A DNA stretch of 64,000 nucleotides from Nioella halotolerans (GTDB taxonomy: Bacteria > Pseudomonadota > Alphaproteobacteria > Rhodobacterales > Rhodobacteraceae): NCBI GenBank assembly GCA_003428585.1, contig QVQC01000043.1, positions 1 to 64,000 of the forward strand, in the 5' to 3' direction. The translations under genes and the position numbers were made by a program. Within the stretch, counting starts at the first letter, position 1; each line of letters starts with the position of its first letter. The notes under the pieces are model-generated. The model did not search any database and was not told the DNA's origin. It saw only the letters and a list, made by a program, of their open reading frames with translations. Positions 53,611-62,569 of the stretch are shown piece after piece.

Positions 53611-53841
53611 ATGCAAGTCCACGATGCCGAAAAGCAGGCCCAGCGGTGGATCGACCACATGTTCGCGGCGAAATCGGCCCGCCGCGGCGCGGTGATCCGC
53701 CGGTCCCGCGCCTGGGTGGACCGCGACGTGGGGCGCCGCCTGTTCGCAGCGGAGGTGCGCCGCCGGGGCTACCACCTGACAGAGACGGCGGATCAGTTCA
53801 TCGTGGTCTGCCACAACGGACCGATCCGCATCCCGTTTTGA
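53611..53841 (+). CDS. small conserved basic protein, unknown function
   Basis: 76 residues (MQVHDAEKQAQRWIDHMFAAKSARRGAVIRRSRAWVDRDVGRRLFAAEVRRRGYHLTETADQF...). Strongly basic, predicted helix then strand. Similar small frames are found in Rhodobacterales and are sometimes mislabelled as anthranilate isomerase, for which there is no support here. It starts 36 bases after rutR on the same strand. No domain recognised. Confidence 0.65.
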   Translation: MQVHDAEKQAQRWIDHMFAAKSARRGAVIRRSRAWVDRDVGRRLFAAEVRRRGYHLTETADQFIVVCHNGPIRIPF

Positions 53842-53877
53842 GACAATTCGGCGAATTTTCTCACCGTTTTGTTTTTT

Positions 53878-53893
53878 CGACGAAAAATCGTCG
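53878..53893. other. small inverted repeat between convergent genes
   Basis: CGACGA-AAAA-TCGTCG lies between the small basic gene and the end of preA, next to runs of T on one side. For neither strand does a T tract follow the hairpin in the normal terminator order, so its role is unclear. Confidence 0.3.
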
Positions 53894-53896
53894 TCG

Positions 53897-55198
53897 CTAT
53901 TCCGCCGCGCAGGCGCCGGGATTGTTGGGGTGCGTCGTCCAATTGGCATACTCGTCCTCGACCACCTTGCCGGTGCGTTCGTCCAGCGTGCCGGGGGACA
54001 GTTCCTCCATGGTGATGCAGCCCTCGACCGGGCAGACATTGACGCAGAGGTTGCAAGCGACGCATTCGGCGTCGATCACCTCGAACACCCGGTCCTCGGA
54101 CATCGAAATCGCCTGGTGGCTGGTATCCTCGCAAGCCGCATAGCAGCGCCCGCACTTGATGCAGGCATCCTGGTCGATCCGGGCCTTGGTGACGTAATTG
54201 AGGTTCAGATGCTGCCAGTCGGAACAATTGGGCACCGCGCGCCCGATCAGTTCATCGGTCGAGGCAAAGCCCTTTTCGTCCATGTATTGTGACAGGCCCG
54301 AGATCATCTCCTGCACGATCTTGAAGCCATAGGTCATCGCGGCGGTGCAGACCTGCACGTTGCCCGCGCCAAGCGCCATGAATTCCGCCGCGTCGCGCCA
54401 TGTCGTCACGCCGCCGATGCCGGAAATCGGCAAACCCTGCAACGCCGGCGACCGCGAGATTTCCGCGACCATGTTCAACGCGATGGGTTTCACCGCCGGG
54501 CCACAATAGCCGCCATGCGCACCCTTGCCGTCGATGGTCGGTTCCGGCGCGAAGAGGTCCAGATCGACCGAGGTGATCGAATTGATCGTGTTGATCAGCG
54601 ACACCGCGTCGGCGCCGCCGTCATGGGCGGCCTGCGCGGGCTTGCGGATATCGGCGATGTTGGGCGTCAGTTTCACGATTACCGGCAGGTCGGAATGCTT
54701 CTTGCACCATTCGGTGACCTGCTGGACGTATTCCGGCACCTGCCCCACGGCGCTGCCCATGCCGCGTTCGCTCATCCCGTGGGGGCACCCGAAGTTCAGT
54801 TCCACGCCGTCGCAGCCGGTTTCCAGCACCCGGTCGAGGATCGCCTTCCAGCTGTCCTCGTTGACCGGCACCATCAGCGAGGCGATCAACGCCCGGTCCG
54901 GCCAGTCCTTCTTGATGCGGGTCATTTCCTCGAGGTTCACCTCCAGCGGGCGGTCAGTGATCAACTCGATATTGTTCAGGCCCAGAAGGCGGCGGTCGGC
55001 GCCCCAGATCGCGCCGTAGCGCGGGCCGTTCACGTTCACGATCGGCGGATCCTCGCCCAGCGTCTTCCAGACCACACCGCCCCAGCCGGCCTCGAAGGCG
55101 CGGCGGACGTTGTATTCCTTGTCCGTGGGCGGCGCAGAGGCCAGCCAGAACGGGTTGGGGGACGTGATGCCACAGAATGTCGTCGTCAGGTCGGCCAT
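53897..55198 (-). CDS. preA: NAD-dependent dihydropyrimidine dehydrogenase subunit PreA
   Basis: 433 residues. An FMN-binding dihydroorotate-dehydrogenase-like barrel (LASAPPTDKEYNVRRAFEAGWGGVVWKT; VELNFGCPHGMSERGMGSAVGQ; ISGIGGVTTWRDAAEFMALGA) is followed by two [4Fe-4S] motifs, CIKCGRCYAACED and CVACNLCVNVCPVEGC. With PreT it reduces uracil and thymine with NADH. The eukaryotic catalytic Cys in the segment equivalent to MGLACGQ is replaced (MGSAVGQ). It follows preT with a four-base gap. Confidence 0.95.
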   Translation of the reverse strand: MADLTTTFCGITSPNPFWLASAPPTDKEYNVRRAFEAGWGGVVWKTLGEDPPIVNVNGPRYGAIWGADRRLLGLNNIELITDRPLEVNLEEMTRIKKDWPDRALIASLMVPVNEDSWKAILDRVLETGCDGVELNFGCPHGMSERGMGSAVGQVPEYVQQVTEWCKKHSDLPVIVKLTPNIADIRKPAQAAHDGGADAVSLINTINSITSVDLDLFAPEPTIDGKGAHGGYCGPAVKPIALNMVAEISRSPALQGLPISGIGGVTTWRDAAEFMALGAGNVQVCTAAMTYGFKIVQEMISGLSQYMDEKGFASTDELIGRAVPNCSDWQHLNLNYVTKARIDQDACIKCGRCYAACEDTSHQAISMSEDRVFEVIDAECVACNLCVNVCPVEGCITMEELSPGTLDERTGKVVEDEYANWTTHPNNPGACAAE

Positions 55199-55202
55199 GT
55201 GC

Positions 55203-56540
55203 TTACCCTCCCATCAGGGTCTGGTGGATGTCTTCGGCGGCGTCGCGGCCCTCGGCCACTGCCGTCACGGTCAGGTCCTCGCCGCCTTGCGCGCAGTCGC
55301 CGCCGGCCCAGATGCCGTCCACGCTGCTGCGCCCGGCACCCGTGACGGCGATCTTGCCGCCCTCGATCCTGAGATCCCCGGGCACGCCGTCGAGCGTCTG
55401 GCCAATGGCTTTAAGAACCTGGTCGGCGGGCAGGGTGAAGGTCTCGCCCGTGCCTTTCAGCCCGTCGGGACCCGACACGGTGTATTCGGCAACCAGCCCT
55501 TGCGTCGCCCCGTTGCCGGTCATGCGAACGGGCTTGGCATTGAACACAAGCCGCACGCCCTTGGCCGCGGCAAGGTCCTGTTCGTAGCGGCTGGCCGGCA
55601 TTTCCTCGCGGCTGCGGCGGTAGAGGATGGTGACGCTTTCGGCCCCCAGAAGCTTGGATTGAACCGCCGCGTCAACGGCGGTCATGCCACCGCCGATCAC
55701 CACCACGTTGCGCCCGACAGGGAGGGAGGAGAGATCTTCCGCCTGGCGCAGGTCGGCGATGAACGCCACGGCATCGGCGACGCCCTCCTTGTCCTCGCCC
55801 TCGGCGCGCAGCGCGTTGACGCCTGCCAGTCCCATGCCGAGGAACACCGCGTCGTAGTCGGATTTCAACGCATCAAGGCCAAGGTCGCGGCCAAGTGCCT
55901 TGCCGGTATGCAGCGTGATGCCGCCGATCTGCATCAGCCAGTCGACCTCGGCCGCGGCGAAATCGTTTACCGTCTTGTAGGCGGCGATGCCGTATTCGTT
56001 GAGCCCGCCGCCCTTGGGCCGCGCATCGAACAGGTCGATGTCATGGCCCTTCATCGCCAGCCGGTGCGCGCAGGACAGACCTGCCGGCCCCGCGCCGACG
56101 ACCGCCACCCGCTTGCCCGTGGCCGCGGCGCGCGTGAAGGGATGTTCGTTCTTTGCCATCAGCGTATCGGTGGCGTAGCGCTGCAATTCGCCGATGACCA
56201 CTGGCTTGCCCTCGGCCAGTTCGCGCACGCACGCCTCCTCGCACAAGGTCTCGGTCGGGCAGACGCGGGCGCACATTCCGCCAAGGATGTTCTGGTCGAG
56301 GATGGTTTTGGCCGCCGCCTCGGGCGTGCCCGTGGCGATCTGGCGGATGAACAGCGGGATGTCGATTTCGGTGGGACAGGCCGTGATACAGGGCGCGTCG
56401 TGGCAGAAATAACAACGGTCCGCGGCGACAAGCGCCTCGTGATCGTCAAGCGGCGGATGAAGATCCGTGAAATTGGCGCTCAGATCCTCCGGGTCAAGTC
56501 GCGCAGGCGCAATCCCCGGGGTCAACGGGCTGTTCGTCAT
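55203..56540 (-). CDS. preT: NAD-dependent dihydropyrimidine dehydrogenase subunit PreT
   Basis: 445 residues, GltD-like. The N-terminal domain has Fe-S cysteines (RCYFCHDAPCITACPTEID; GGMCARVCPTETLCEEACVR). The FAD motif VAVVGAGPAGLSCAHRLAMKG and the NAD motif VVVIGGGMTAVDAAVQSKLLG follow, and the late element is GIWAGGDCAQGG. It passes electrons from NADH to PreA. GGGAGG precedes the ATG. A RutR-like operator lies 60 bases upstream. Confidence 0.95.
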   Translation of the reverse strand: MTNSPLTPGIAPARLDPEDLSANFTDLHPPLDDHEALVAADRCYFCHDAPCITACPTEIDIPLFIRQIATGTPEAAAKTILDQNILGGMCARVCPTETLCEEACVRELAEGKPVVIGELQRYATDTLMAKNEHPFTRAAATGKRVAVVGAGPAGLSCAHRLAMKGHDIDLFDARPKGGGLNEYGIAAYKTVNDFAAAEVDWLMQIGGITLHTGKALGRDLGLDALKSDYDAVFLGMGLAGVNALRAEGEDKEGVADAVAFIADLRQAEDLSSLPVGRNVVVIGGGMTAVDAAVQSKLLGAESVTILYRRSREEMPASRYEQDLAAAKGVRLVFNAKPVRMTGNGATQGLVAEYTVSGPDGLKGTGETFTLPADQVLKAIGQTLDGVPGDLRIEGGKIAVTGAGRSSVDGIWAGGDCAQGGEDLTVTAVAEGRDAAEDIHQTLMGG

Positions 56541-56600
56541 GGGTGCCTCCCTGATCGAATGGCTTGTTGTGTCTGGCAAACGCTGGCACAGGGTATTTTT

Positions 56601-56616
56601 TTGATCAAGTGGTAAA
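56601..56616. promoter_or_regulatory. RutR-like operator 3, upstream of preTA
   Basis: TTGATCAAGTGGTAAA matches TTGACCA-NN-TGGTCAA at 14 of 16 bases (one mismatch per half). It lies 60 bases upstream of the preT ATG within a less GC-rich stretch. Together with operators 1 and 2 it ties the two catabolic transcription units to the same regulators. Confidence 0.65.
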
Positions 56617-56825
56617 AAATGGAATCCGGCACTTTTGCCCGGTCCGGCCCATGGATGCGCCACGCCCGCCTGCAAAACGTGCAGGGGATGGCCGCGATGC
56701 AGCTCGTGGGCGCGAAATCCTGTCCGGTTTGGCTTTTCTCGACTGGCGCGAGGGCGTATACACCCCCGAAACGTGAGTATCCGGGCGGGCCAAACCGAGG
56801 CTTGCCGCAACAACCGAGGGCAGAA

Positions 56826-57329
56826 ATGGCAGACAAGACGCATGACGGGGACGTGGCCTTTATCAAGGCGCTGGCCGAGCTTCTGAACGACAATGACCTG
56901 ACGGAACTGGAGGTCATGCGCGAATACGGTGAGCACGACAGCTTGAACGTCCGCGTCAGCCGCCAGACTGCCGCCGCGCCGGTCGCCCCCGCTGCGCCGG
57001 CCGCTGCCGCCCCCGCGCCGGGTCACGCCACGCCAGAAAGGGCCCCGGCCCCGGCTGTGGAAACGCCCGCCCCTTCCGGCGATCCGGCGCAGGATCCCGG
57101 CGCGGTGACCTCTCCCATGGTCGGGACAGCCTACCTTCAGGCCGAGCCGGGCAGCCCCGCTTTCGTCAGCATCGGCGACGATGTCGCCGAGGGGCAGCCG
57201 CTGCTGATCGTCGAGGCAATGAAGACGATGAACCAGATCCCCGCGCCGCGGGCGGGCAAGGTCACCCGCATCCTGATCGGCGACGGCGATCCGGTGGAAT
57301 TCGGCACGCCCTTGATGATCATCTCCTGA
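56826..57329 (+). CDS. accB: biotin carboxyl carrier protein of acetyl-CoA carboxylase
   Basis: 167 residues. N-terminal region ([29 protein letters not shown]), a Pro/Ala-rich linker (about residues 50-95) and the biotinyl domain with the acceptor Lys in [14 protein letters not shown]. It carries biotin for fatty acid synthesis. It is followed 11 bases later by accC. GGGCAGAAATGG gives the start. Confidence 0.95.
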   Translation: MADKTHDGDVAFIKALAELLNDNDLTELEVMREYGEHDSLNVRVSRQTAAAPVAPAAPAAAAPAPGHATPERAPAPAVETPAPSGDPAQDPGAVTSPMVGTAYLQAEPGSPAFVSIGDDVAEGQPLLIVEAMKTMNQIPAPRAGKVTRILIGDGDPVEFGTPLMIIS

Positions 57330-57340
57330 AGGGCGGGCGC

Positions 57341-58687
57341 ATGTTCAACAAGATCCTCATTGCCAACCGTGGCGAGATCGCCCTGCGCGTGATCCGCGCC
57401 GCGCGGGAAATGGGCATCCAGACCGTCGCCGTCCATTCCACCGCCGACAGCGACGCGATGCATGTGCGCATGGCCGACGAGGCGATCTGCATCGGCCCGC
57501 CCTCCGCCACGCAGAGCTACCTGAACGTCGCCGCCATCATCTCGGCCTGCGAGATCAGCGGCGCCGAGGCGATCCATCCCGGCTATGGCTTCCTGTCGGA
57601 AAACCAGAATTTCGTGCAGATCGTGGAAGATCACGGGATCAAGTTCATCGGCCCCTCGGCGGAACATATCTCGATCATGGGCGACAAGATCACCGCCAAG
57701 GAAACGATGAGAAACCTCGGCGTGCCTTGCGTGCCCGGCTCCGAAGGGGGCGTGCCGGATCTGGAAACCGCGCGCCGCATCGCCGGCGACATCGGCTATC
57801 CGGTCATCGTCAAGGCCACGGCGGGCGGCGGCGGACGCGGCATGAAGCTGGCGAAATCGGCCGCCGAGATCGACAACGCCTTCGGCACCGCCCGGTCGGA
57901 GGGCAAGGCCGCCTTCGGCAATGACGAGGTGTATATCGAGAAGTACCTCGGCGCGCCGCGCCATATCGAGGTGCAGGTTTTCGGCGACGGCAAGGGCGGC
58001 GCGGTGCATCTGGGCGAGCGCGACTGTTCCCTGCAACGCCGCCACCAGAAAGTGTTCGAGGAAGCCCCCGGCCCCGCCATCGACGCCGAGACGCGGGCCC
58101 GCATCGGCAAGACCTGCGCCGACGCGGTGGCCGCGATCGGCTACGAGGGCGCGGGCACGATCGAGTTCCTGTACGAAAACGGCGAGTTCTTCTTTATCGA
58201 GATGAACACCCGCCTGCAGGTGGAACACCCGGTGACGGAAGCCATCTTCGGCGTCGACCTCGTACGCGAACAGATCCGCGTGGCGGAGGGGCTGCCGATG
58301 TCCTTCGGACAGGACGACCTGCACATCGAGGGCCACGCCATCGAAGTGCGAATCAACGCCGAGAAACTGCCCAATTTCTCGCCCTGCCCCGGCAAGGTCA
58401 CCCAGTACCACGCCCCCGGCGGGCTTGGCGTGCGGATGGATTCGGCGATCTATACCGGCTATTCGATCCCGCCCTATTACGACAGCCTGATCGGCAAGCT
58501 GATCGTACAGGGCCGTGACCGGCAAGAGGCGCTTTCGCGCCTCAAGCGCGCGCTTGGCGAGTTGATCATCGACGGGGTGGACACGACGATCCCGCTGTTT
58601 CACGCACTTCTGGAGGAAGAGGCCGTCCTGACCGGGGATTACAATATCCACTGGCTGGAAAAATGGCTGGAAACCAACCTTGGTTGA
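57341..58687 (+). CDS. accC: acetyl-CoA carboxylase biotin carboxylase subunit
   Basis: 448 residues, ATP-grasp enzyme that carboxylates biotin on AccB. Family landmarks: [48 protein letters not shown] (ATP loop), [36 protein letters not shown] and [21 protein letters not shown]. Full length. Confidence 0.97.
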   Translation: MFNKILIANRGEIALRVIRAAREMGIQTVAVHSTADSDAMHVRMADEAICIGPPSATQSYLNVAAIISACEISGAEAIHPGYGFLSENQNFVQIVEDHGIKFIGPSAEHISIMGDKITAKETMRNLGVPCVPGSEGGVPDLETARRIAGDIGYPVIVKATAGGGGRGMKLAKSAAEIDNAFGTARSEGKAAFGNDEVYIEKYLGAPRHIEVQVFGDGKGGAVHLGERDCSLQRRHQKVFEEAPGPAIDAETRARIGKTCADAVAAIGYEGAGTIEFLYENGEFFFIEMNTRLQVEHPVTEAIFGVDLVREQIRVAEGLPMSFGQDDLHIEGHAIEVRINAEKLPNFSPCPGKVTQYHAPGGLGVRMDSAIYTGYSIPPYYDSLIGKLIVQGRDRQEALSRLKRALGELIIDGVDTTIPLFHALLEEEAVLTGDYNIHWLEKWLETNLG

Positions 58688-58702
58688 TCCTCTCTGATCA
58701 AC
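58683..58702. other. inverted repeat at the accC stop
   Basis: GTTGATC-CTCTCT-GATCAAC forms a seven-pair stem that overlaps the accC stop codon. No T tract follows directly, so it is either a weak end-of-operon hairpin or a binding site before aat. Confidence 0.35.
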
Positions 58703-58768
58703 AAAGTGTTGCCATGAAAACGCCACAAATGCCACGCGTTCCGTGATCTGCGCTGCTAGGGAGGTGTC

Positions 58769-59434
58769 ATGGCTCACGATGTTCTTCAGCCGCGCCGCCC
58801 GGCGCTGACCCCGGACCTGCTGCTGCGCGCCTACGCGGCGGGGATCTTCCCGATGGCGGAATCGCGCGATGACGACTCGGTCTTCTGGGTCGATCCGCAA
58901 CTGCGCGGGATCATTCCGCTCGGGGGGTTCCATATCTCGCGCTCGCTGGCGCGGCGCATCCGGCACATGCCCTTTGATGTGCGCGTGAACGCCGATTTCA
59001 CCGGCACCGTCGCGGGCTGCGCCGACCGCGAAGAGACCTGGATCAACCCCACAATCTACGACCTCTACGAACAGCTGCATCTCGCGGGGTTCGCCCATTC
59101 GGTCGAGGTCTGGGAGGGGGGCGACCTTGTCGGCGGGGTCTACGGGGTCACGCTCGGCGCGGCCTTTTTCGGGGAAAGCATGTTCTCACGCCGCACCGAT
59201 GCCTCGAAGATCGCCCTTGCCTACCTCGTCAGCCGGTTGCGCTATGGCGGCTTCCAACTGCTCGATACGCAATTCGTGTCCGACCACCTGATCACGCTGG
59301 GCGCGGTCGAAATCCCGCGCGCCGAATATCACCGTCGACTGGAACGCGCCCTGAACTGGGACGCGGATTTCCTCGCTCAGCCGTCGCCGGTGCCGTCAGT
59401 TGAGGTGCTGCAACGCAGGACCCAGACATCGTAG
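58769..59434 (+). CDS. aat: leucyl/phenylalanyl-tRNA--protein transferase
   Basis: 221 residues. Adds Leu or Phe from charged tRNA to proteins with N-terminal Arg or Lys, marking them for ClpSAP (N-degron pathway). Family signatures: [68 protein letters not shown] and FFGESMFSR. The last 58 bases overlap the convergent DUF2155 gene. Confidence 0.96.
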   Translation: MAHDVLQPRRPALTPDLLLRAYAAGIFPMAESRDDDSVFWVDPQLRGIIPLGGFHISRSLARRIRHMPFDVRVNADFTGTVAGCADREETWINPTIYDLYEQLHLAGFAHSVEVWEGGDLVGGVYGVTLGAAFFGESMFSRRTDASKIALAYLVSRLRYGGFQLLDTQFVSDHLITLGAVEIPRAEYHRRLERALNWDADFLAQPSPVPSVEVLQRRTQTS

Positions 59435-59808
59435 CGCGGATGTTCAAGCGCCGAGAGGGCCGGGCTGGAGGCGATCATCCAGCCGTCGAACAGCGGTTGC
59501 CCCTCAAGGTCGGTGATGTCCAGATGCGCGTAAGCCTCGGATGCCGGCGTGTCCTCGGGGTAGCGGCATTCCGTCAAGCGCACCGCGATTCGCCCGAGAA
59601 CGACCGTCTGGCCCACGTCGATCGCCAAGTCGCTGGATCGACCGACCGTCTTGTCCAGAATGCGCAGATGCGCGCCGGGCGCGGTGACCACCGTCGGCCC
59701 CTCGTCAAGGTTGGCATTCGGCTCGATCGTCAGCTGCACCCCGTCCGACTGCGCGGCCGCGGCAAGGGGCAGCAAGAGCGCCGCGATGACCAGCCCGGCC
59801 AGTCTCAT
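59377..59808 (-). CDS. DUF2155 domain exported protein
   Basis: 143 residues with a signal peptide ([20 protein letters not shown]). The mature part has the DUF2155 core: [46 protein letters not shown], then [28 protein letters not shown], with two cysteines. Function unknown. It is the last gene of a run with mlaD and the NDUFA12-like gene, overlaps mlaD by four bases, and overlaps aat on the other strand. Confidence 0.85.
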   Translation of the reverse strand: MRLAGLVIAALLLPLAAAAQSDGVQLTIEPNANLDEGPTVVTAPGAHLRILDKTVGRSSDLAIDVGQTVVLGRIAVRLTECRYPEDTPASEAYAHLDITDLEGQPLFDGWMIASSPALSALEHPRYDVWVLRCSTSTDGTGDG

Positions 59809-60251
59809 TCATCCTCGCCGCCGACCGCACGCAGGATCAGCGTTGTCAGGCTGACCGCGCTCTGGGTCTCGTAAATCTCGTCCCCCGGTCCGAGGTTCAT
59901 CGGCGATCCGCCCGGCACGAGTTCAAGGAAATTGCCGCCCAGCAGCCCCTCTGAGGCGATCACCGCCTGCGTGTCGTCGGGGATCTCGATCCTCTCGGCC
60001 ACGGAGAAATCGACATCGGCGCGGAAGGTCGCTGGGTTCAGCTCCAGCCCGGTGACGGATCCGACGCGCACCCCCGCAAGCCGGACGTCGGTGCCCACCC
60101 GCAGCCCGTCAGCCGAACGGAAGGAGGCCCCGAGGTCATAGCTGCCGCCCCCCGTGCCCCCGCCGGTGACCTGCCCGGCATAAAAAAAGAATCCCACCGC
60201 AACGGCCAGCACCACGCCGCCGACCAGCACCTCGGTCACATTCTCGGACAT
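59805..60251 (-). CDS. mlaD: phospholipid transport protein MlaD-like
   Basis: 148 residues. One N-terminal membrane anchor (VLVGGVVLAVAVGFFFYAG) is followed by an MCE domain (YDLGASFRSADGLRVGTDVRLAGVRVGSVTGLELN; LGGNFLELVPGG). It takes part in retrograde phospholipid transport to keep outer-membrane asymmetry. No mlaE/mlaF adjoins; in this group mlaD is often found here with DUF2155 and NDUFA12 genes. Confidence 0.9.
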   Translation of the reverse strand: MSENVTEVLVGGVVLAVAVGFFFYAGQVTGGGTGGGSYDLGASFRSADGLRVGTDVRLAGVRVGSVTGLELNPATFRADVDFSVAERIEIPDDTQAVIASEGLLGGNFLELVPGGSPMNLGPGDEIYETQSAVSLTTLILRAVGGEDE

Positions 60252-60279
60252 TCCTCGCCTCCTGCCCGCGCACGGGCGA

Positions 60280-60657
60280 TCATTCCGGGCGCCATGCCTC
60301 GTAATCGCTGCGCTCCGCGGGCTCCATCCGCCGGATCGACCCGGCAGGCGCATAGGCCTCCGCGGTGCCGGTCAGGTTGGGCTCGTGCGGCTTTTCCCAC
60401 TTCTGGTGCGGCAACGGCCGGTCGGTGGGCGCCTCTTCATAGGTGCGGTGCAGCCAGCCATGCCAGTCGGGGGGCACGCGGCTGGCCTCGGCCTCGCCGT
60501 TGAAGATGACCCAGCGGCGCTTTCCGTCGCGGGTCTGGTAGTAGATGTTGCCCTGATCATCCTCGCCCACCTTCTGGCCCTTGCGCCATGTGAAAAGCTG
60601 CGTGCCGATGGTCTGGCCATGCCACCAAGTCACGAGACGGTTGAGGAAAGAGAGCAT
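60280..60657 (-). CDS. NADH dehydrogenase accessory subunit, NDUFA12-like
   Basis: 125 residues. Matches the NDUFA12/B17.2 family: [54 protein letters not shown] and the C-terminal [18 protein letters not shown]. It is an accessory subunit of respiratory complex I in alphaproteobacteria and mitochondria. It is 28 bases upstream of mlaD on the same strand. Confidence 0.92.
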   Translation of the reverse strand: MLSFLNRLVTWWHGQTIGTQLFTWRKGQKVGEDDQGNIYYQTRDGKRRWVIFNGEAEASRVPPDWHGWLHRTYEEAPTDRPLPHQKWEKPHEPNLTGTAEAYAPAGSIRRMEPAERSDYEAWRPE

Positions 60658-60739
60658 TGGTGCCTCCGGGATGAAACGCGTTGACCGTCTAATGCCGCAT
60701 CTGGCCCGCGAGGTCCAGCGCGAAACCCTTGCCCGGCCG

Positions 60740-60768
60740 GCCGCGGGCGGCAGACCGCCGCCCGCGGC
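60740..60768 (-). terminator. strong hairpin downstream of ald
   Basis: GCCGCGGGCGGC (60740-60751) and GCCGCCCGCGGC (60757-60768) form a perfect 12-bp stem with a five-base loop, 14 bases after the ald stop on the minus strand. The T tract is poor (GGGTTTCG further on), so termination may be weak or factor-assisted. Confidence 0.55.
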
Positions 60769-60782
60769 GAAAGAGCCGCGCC

Positions 60783-61901
60783 TCAGGCCGCAAGCGCCGT
60801 TTCGGCGGCGGTGTAATCCAGCCCGAGATCGCGGGCCACGGCCTTGTGCGTCACCTGATGGTTCCAGACATTGAGCCCATTCGCCAGGTGCGGATCGCGC
60901 GCCAGCGCCTCCTTCCAACCCAGGTCGGCGATGCGCAGCGCGTGCGGCAGCGTCACGTTGTTGAGCGCATAGGTCGAGGTGCGCGCCACCCCGCCGGGCA
61001 TGTTGGCCACGCAGTAATGCACGATCCCGTCAACGGTATAGATCGGGTCGTCATGGGTGGTGGCGTGCGAGGTCTCGAAACAGCCGCCCTGGTCGATGGC
61101 GACATCCACCATCACCGCGCCCTGTTTCATCGTCGCAAGCATCGCGCGGGTGACCAGCTTGGGCGCCGCCGCCCCGGGCACCAGAACCGCCCCGATCACA
61201 AGGTCGGCATCGGCCACGCATTCGGCAAGGTTCGCGTTGTTGGAAAACCGCGTCTTGGCCCGCGCCTCGAAATAATGGCCGAGCTTTTCCAGCACTTCCG
61301 GGCTGCGGTCGAGGATGGTGACATCGGCGCCCAGCCCCACCGCCATCTGCGCCGCGTTGAAGCCGACGACGCCGCCGCCGATCACCGCGACCTTGCCCGG
61401 CGCCACCCCCGGCACGCCGCCCAGAAGGACGCCGCGCCCGCCATGCGCCTTTTCCAGCGCGCTCGCCCCGGCCTGCACCGACATCCGGCCGGCAACCTGG
61501 CTCATGGGTTTCAAAAGCGGCAGGCCACCCCCCGGCCCGGTCACCGTCTCATAGGCGATGCAGGTCGCGCCCGAGGCGATCAGGTCGCGCGTCTGGTCGG
61601 GGTCCGGGGCGAGGTGCAGGTACGTGTACAGGATCTGGCCCTCGCGCAGCATCTTGCGTTCGTCCGGCTGCGGTTCCTTGACCTTCACCACCATCTCGGC
61701 CCGCGCGAAGACCTCCGCCGCCGTCCCGACGATCGTGGCGCCCGCATCGCTATATTCCGCGTCCGACGCGTCGATCCCCGCACCGGCCTGCGTCTCGATC
61801 AGGACCTCGTGGCCATGCGCCACAAGTTCGCGCGCGCTTTCCGGGGTCAGACCCACCCGGTATTCATGGTTCTTGATTTCCCTGGGGCAGCCGACAATCA
61901 T
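60783..61901 (-). CDS. ald: alanine dehydrogenase
   Basis: 372 residues, NAD-dependent, interconverts L-alanine and pyruvate plus ammonia. Landmarks: [44 protein letters not shown], the NAD motif [24 protein letters not shown] and [30 protein letters not shown] precedes the ATG. A Lrp/AsnC regulator is divergent from it. Confidence 0.96.
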   Translation of the reverse strand: MIVGCPREIKNHEYRVGLTPESARELVAHGHEVLIETQAGAGIDASDAEYSDAGATIVGTAAEVFARAEMVVKVKEPQPDERKMLREGQILYTYLHLAPDPDQTRDLIASGATCIAYETVTGPGGGLPLLKPMSQVAGRMSVQAGASALEKAHGGRGVLLGGVPGVAPGKVAVIGGGVVGFNAAQMAVGLGADVTILDRSPEVLEKLGHYFEARAKTRFSNNANLAECVADADLVIGAVLVPGAAAPKLVTRAMLATMKQGAVMVDVAIDQGGCFETSHATTHDDPIYTVDGIVHYCVANMPGGVARTSTYALNNVTLPHALRIADLGWKEALARDPHLANGLNVWNHQVTHKAVARDLGLDYTAAETALAA

Positions 61902-61973
61902 GACATCCTCCTCCCGCGCTGATGCGTGCGTCTGTTTGCAAGGATAGGGCGAACTGTCTGGAATTTTCTTGAA

Positions 61974-62028
61974 TTCTGACCGCCATTCGGGGGAAAAGTC
62001 GTCACGAACTTGCATGAATTGGTCAGAA
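61974..62028. promoter_or_regulatory. paired sites TTCTGACC ... GGTCAGAA between ald and its regulator
   Basis: TTCTGACC (61974-61981) and its exact inverse GGTCAGAA (62021-62028) are spaced 47 bases centre to centre, about four and a half helical turns, in the divergent region. Lrp/AldR-type octamers bind such spaced sites. The right site overlaps the regulator's possible upstream start. Confidence 0.35.
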
Positions 62029-62039
62029 CACGCGAAAAA

Positions 62040-62495
62040 ATGGACGAAACCGACACCCGCATCCTGCGCAGCCTGCAACGCGACTCCAGCCGCCCGGTGG
62101 CGGAGCTTGCCGCCGATTTCGGCCTCTCGGCTTCTGCCTGTCACCGCCGGATCAAGGCGCTGGAACGATCGGGCGCCATCAAGGGCTATTCCGCCCGTCT
62201 CAGCCGCCGCAAGCTGGGCCTGAGCCTGCTGGTCTTCGTCGAGATTACCCTGCGCAGCCAGGAACGCAGCGTGCTCGACGCGTTCGAGGCGGCGGTGCGG
62301 GCCGCGCCCGACATCCTCGAATGCCACCTGACAAGCGGGCAGGCCGATTACACCCTGCGCGTGGTGGCCCGGGACATGGACGATTACGACCGCATCCACC
62401 GCGACTGCCTCGCCGCGCTGCCCAACGTCACGGCCATGCACACGACGTTCGCGCTCAGGCCGATCAAATTCTGGCAAGGCTACCCGGTGCGGTGA
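62040..62495 (+). CDS. Lrp/AsnC family regulator, probable AldR
   Basis: 151 residues. The HTH (DETDTRILRSLQRDSSRPVAELAADFGLSASACHRRIKALERSGAIKGY) precedes the RAM ligand domain (LECHLTSGQADYTLRVVARDMDDYDRIHRDCL). Divergent from ald, so it probably activates ald in response to alanine. A Met ten codons upstream (62010) is an alternative start; neither has a strong ribosome-binding site. Confidence 0.9.
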   Translation: MDETDTRILRSLQRDSSRPVAELAADFGLSASACHRRIKALERSGAIKGYSARLSRRKLGLSLLVFVEITLRSQERSVLDAFEAAVRAAPDILECHLTSGQADYTLRVVARDMDDYDRIHRDCLAALPNVTAMHTTFALRPIKFWQGYPVR

Positions 62496-62569
62496 CATCT
62501 TGACCCTTTGCCTCGGCCCGCACGGTGTATAGGGTCACGGCGGTGCAACGACAGTGACAGGGGGCAGCC

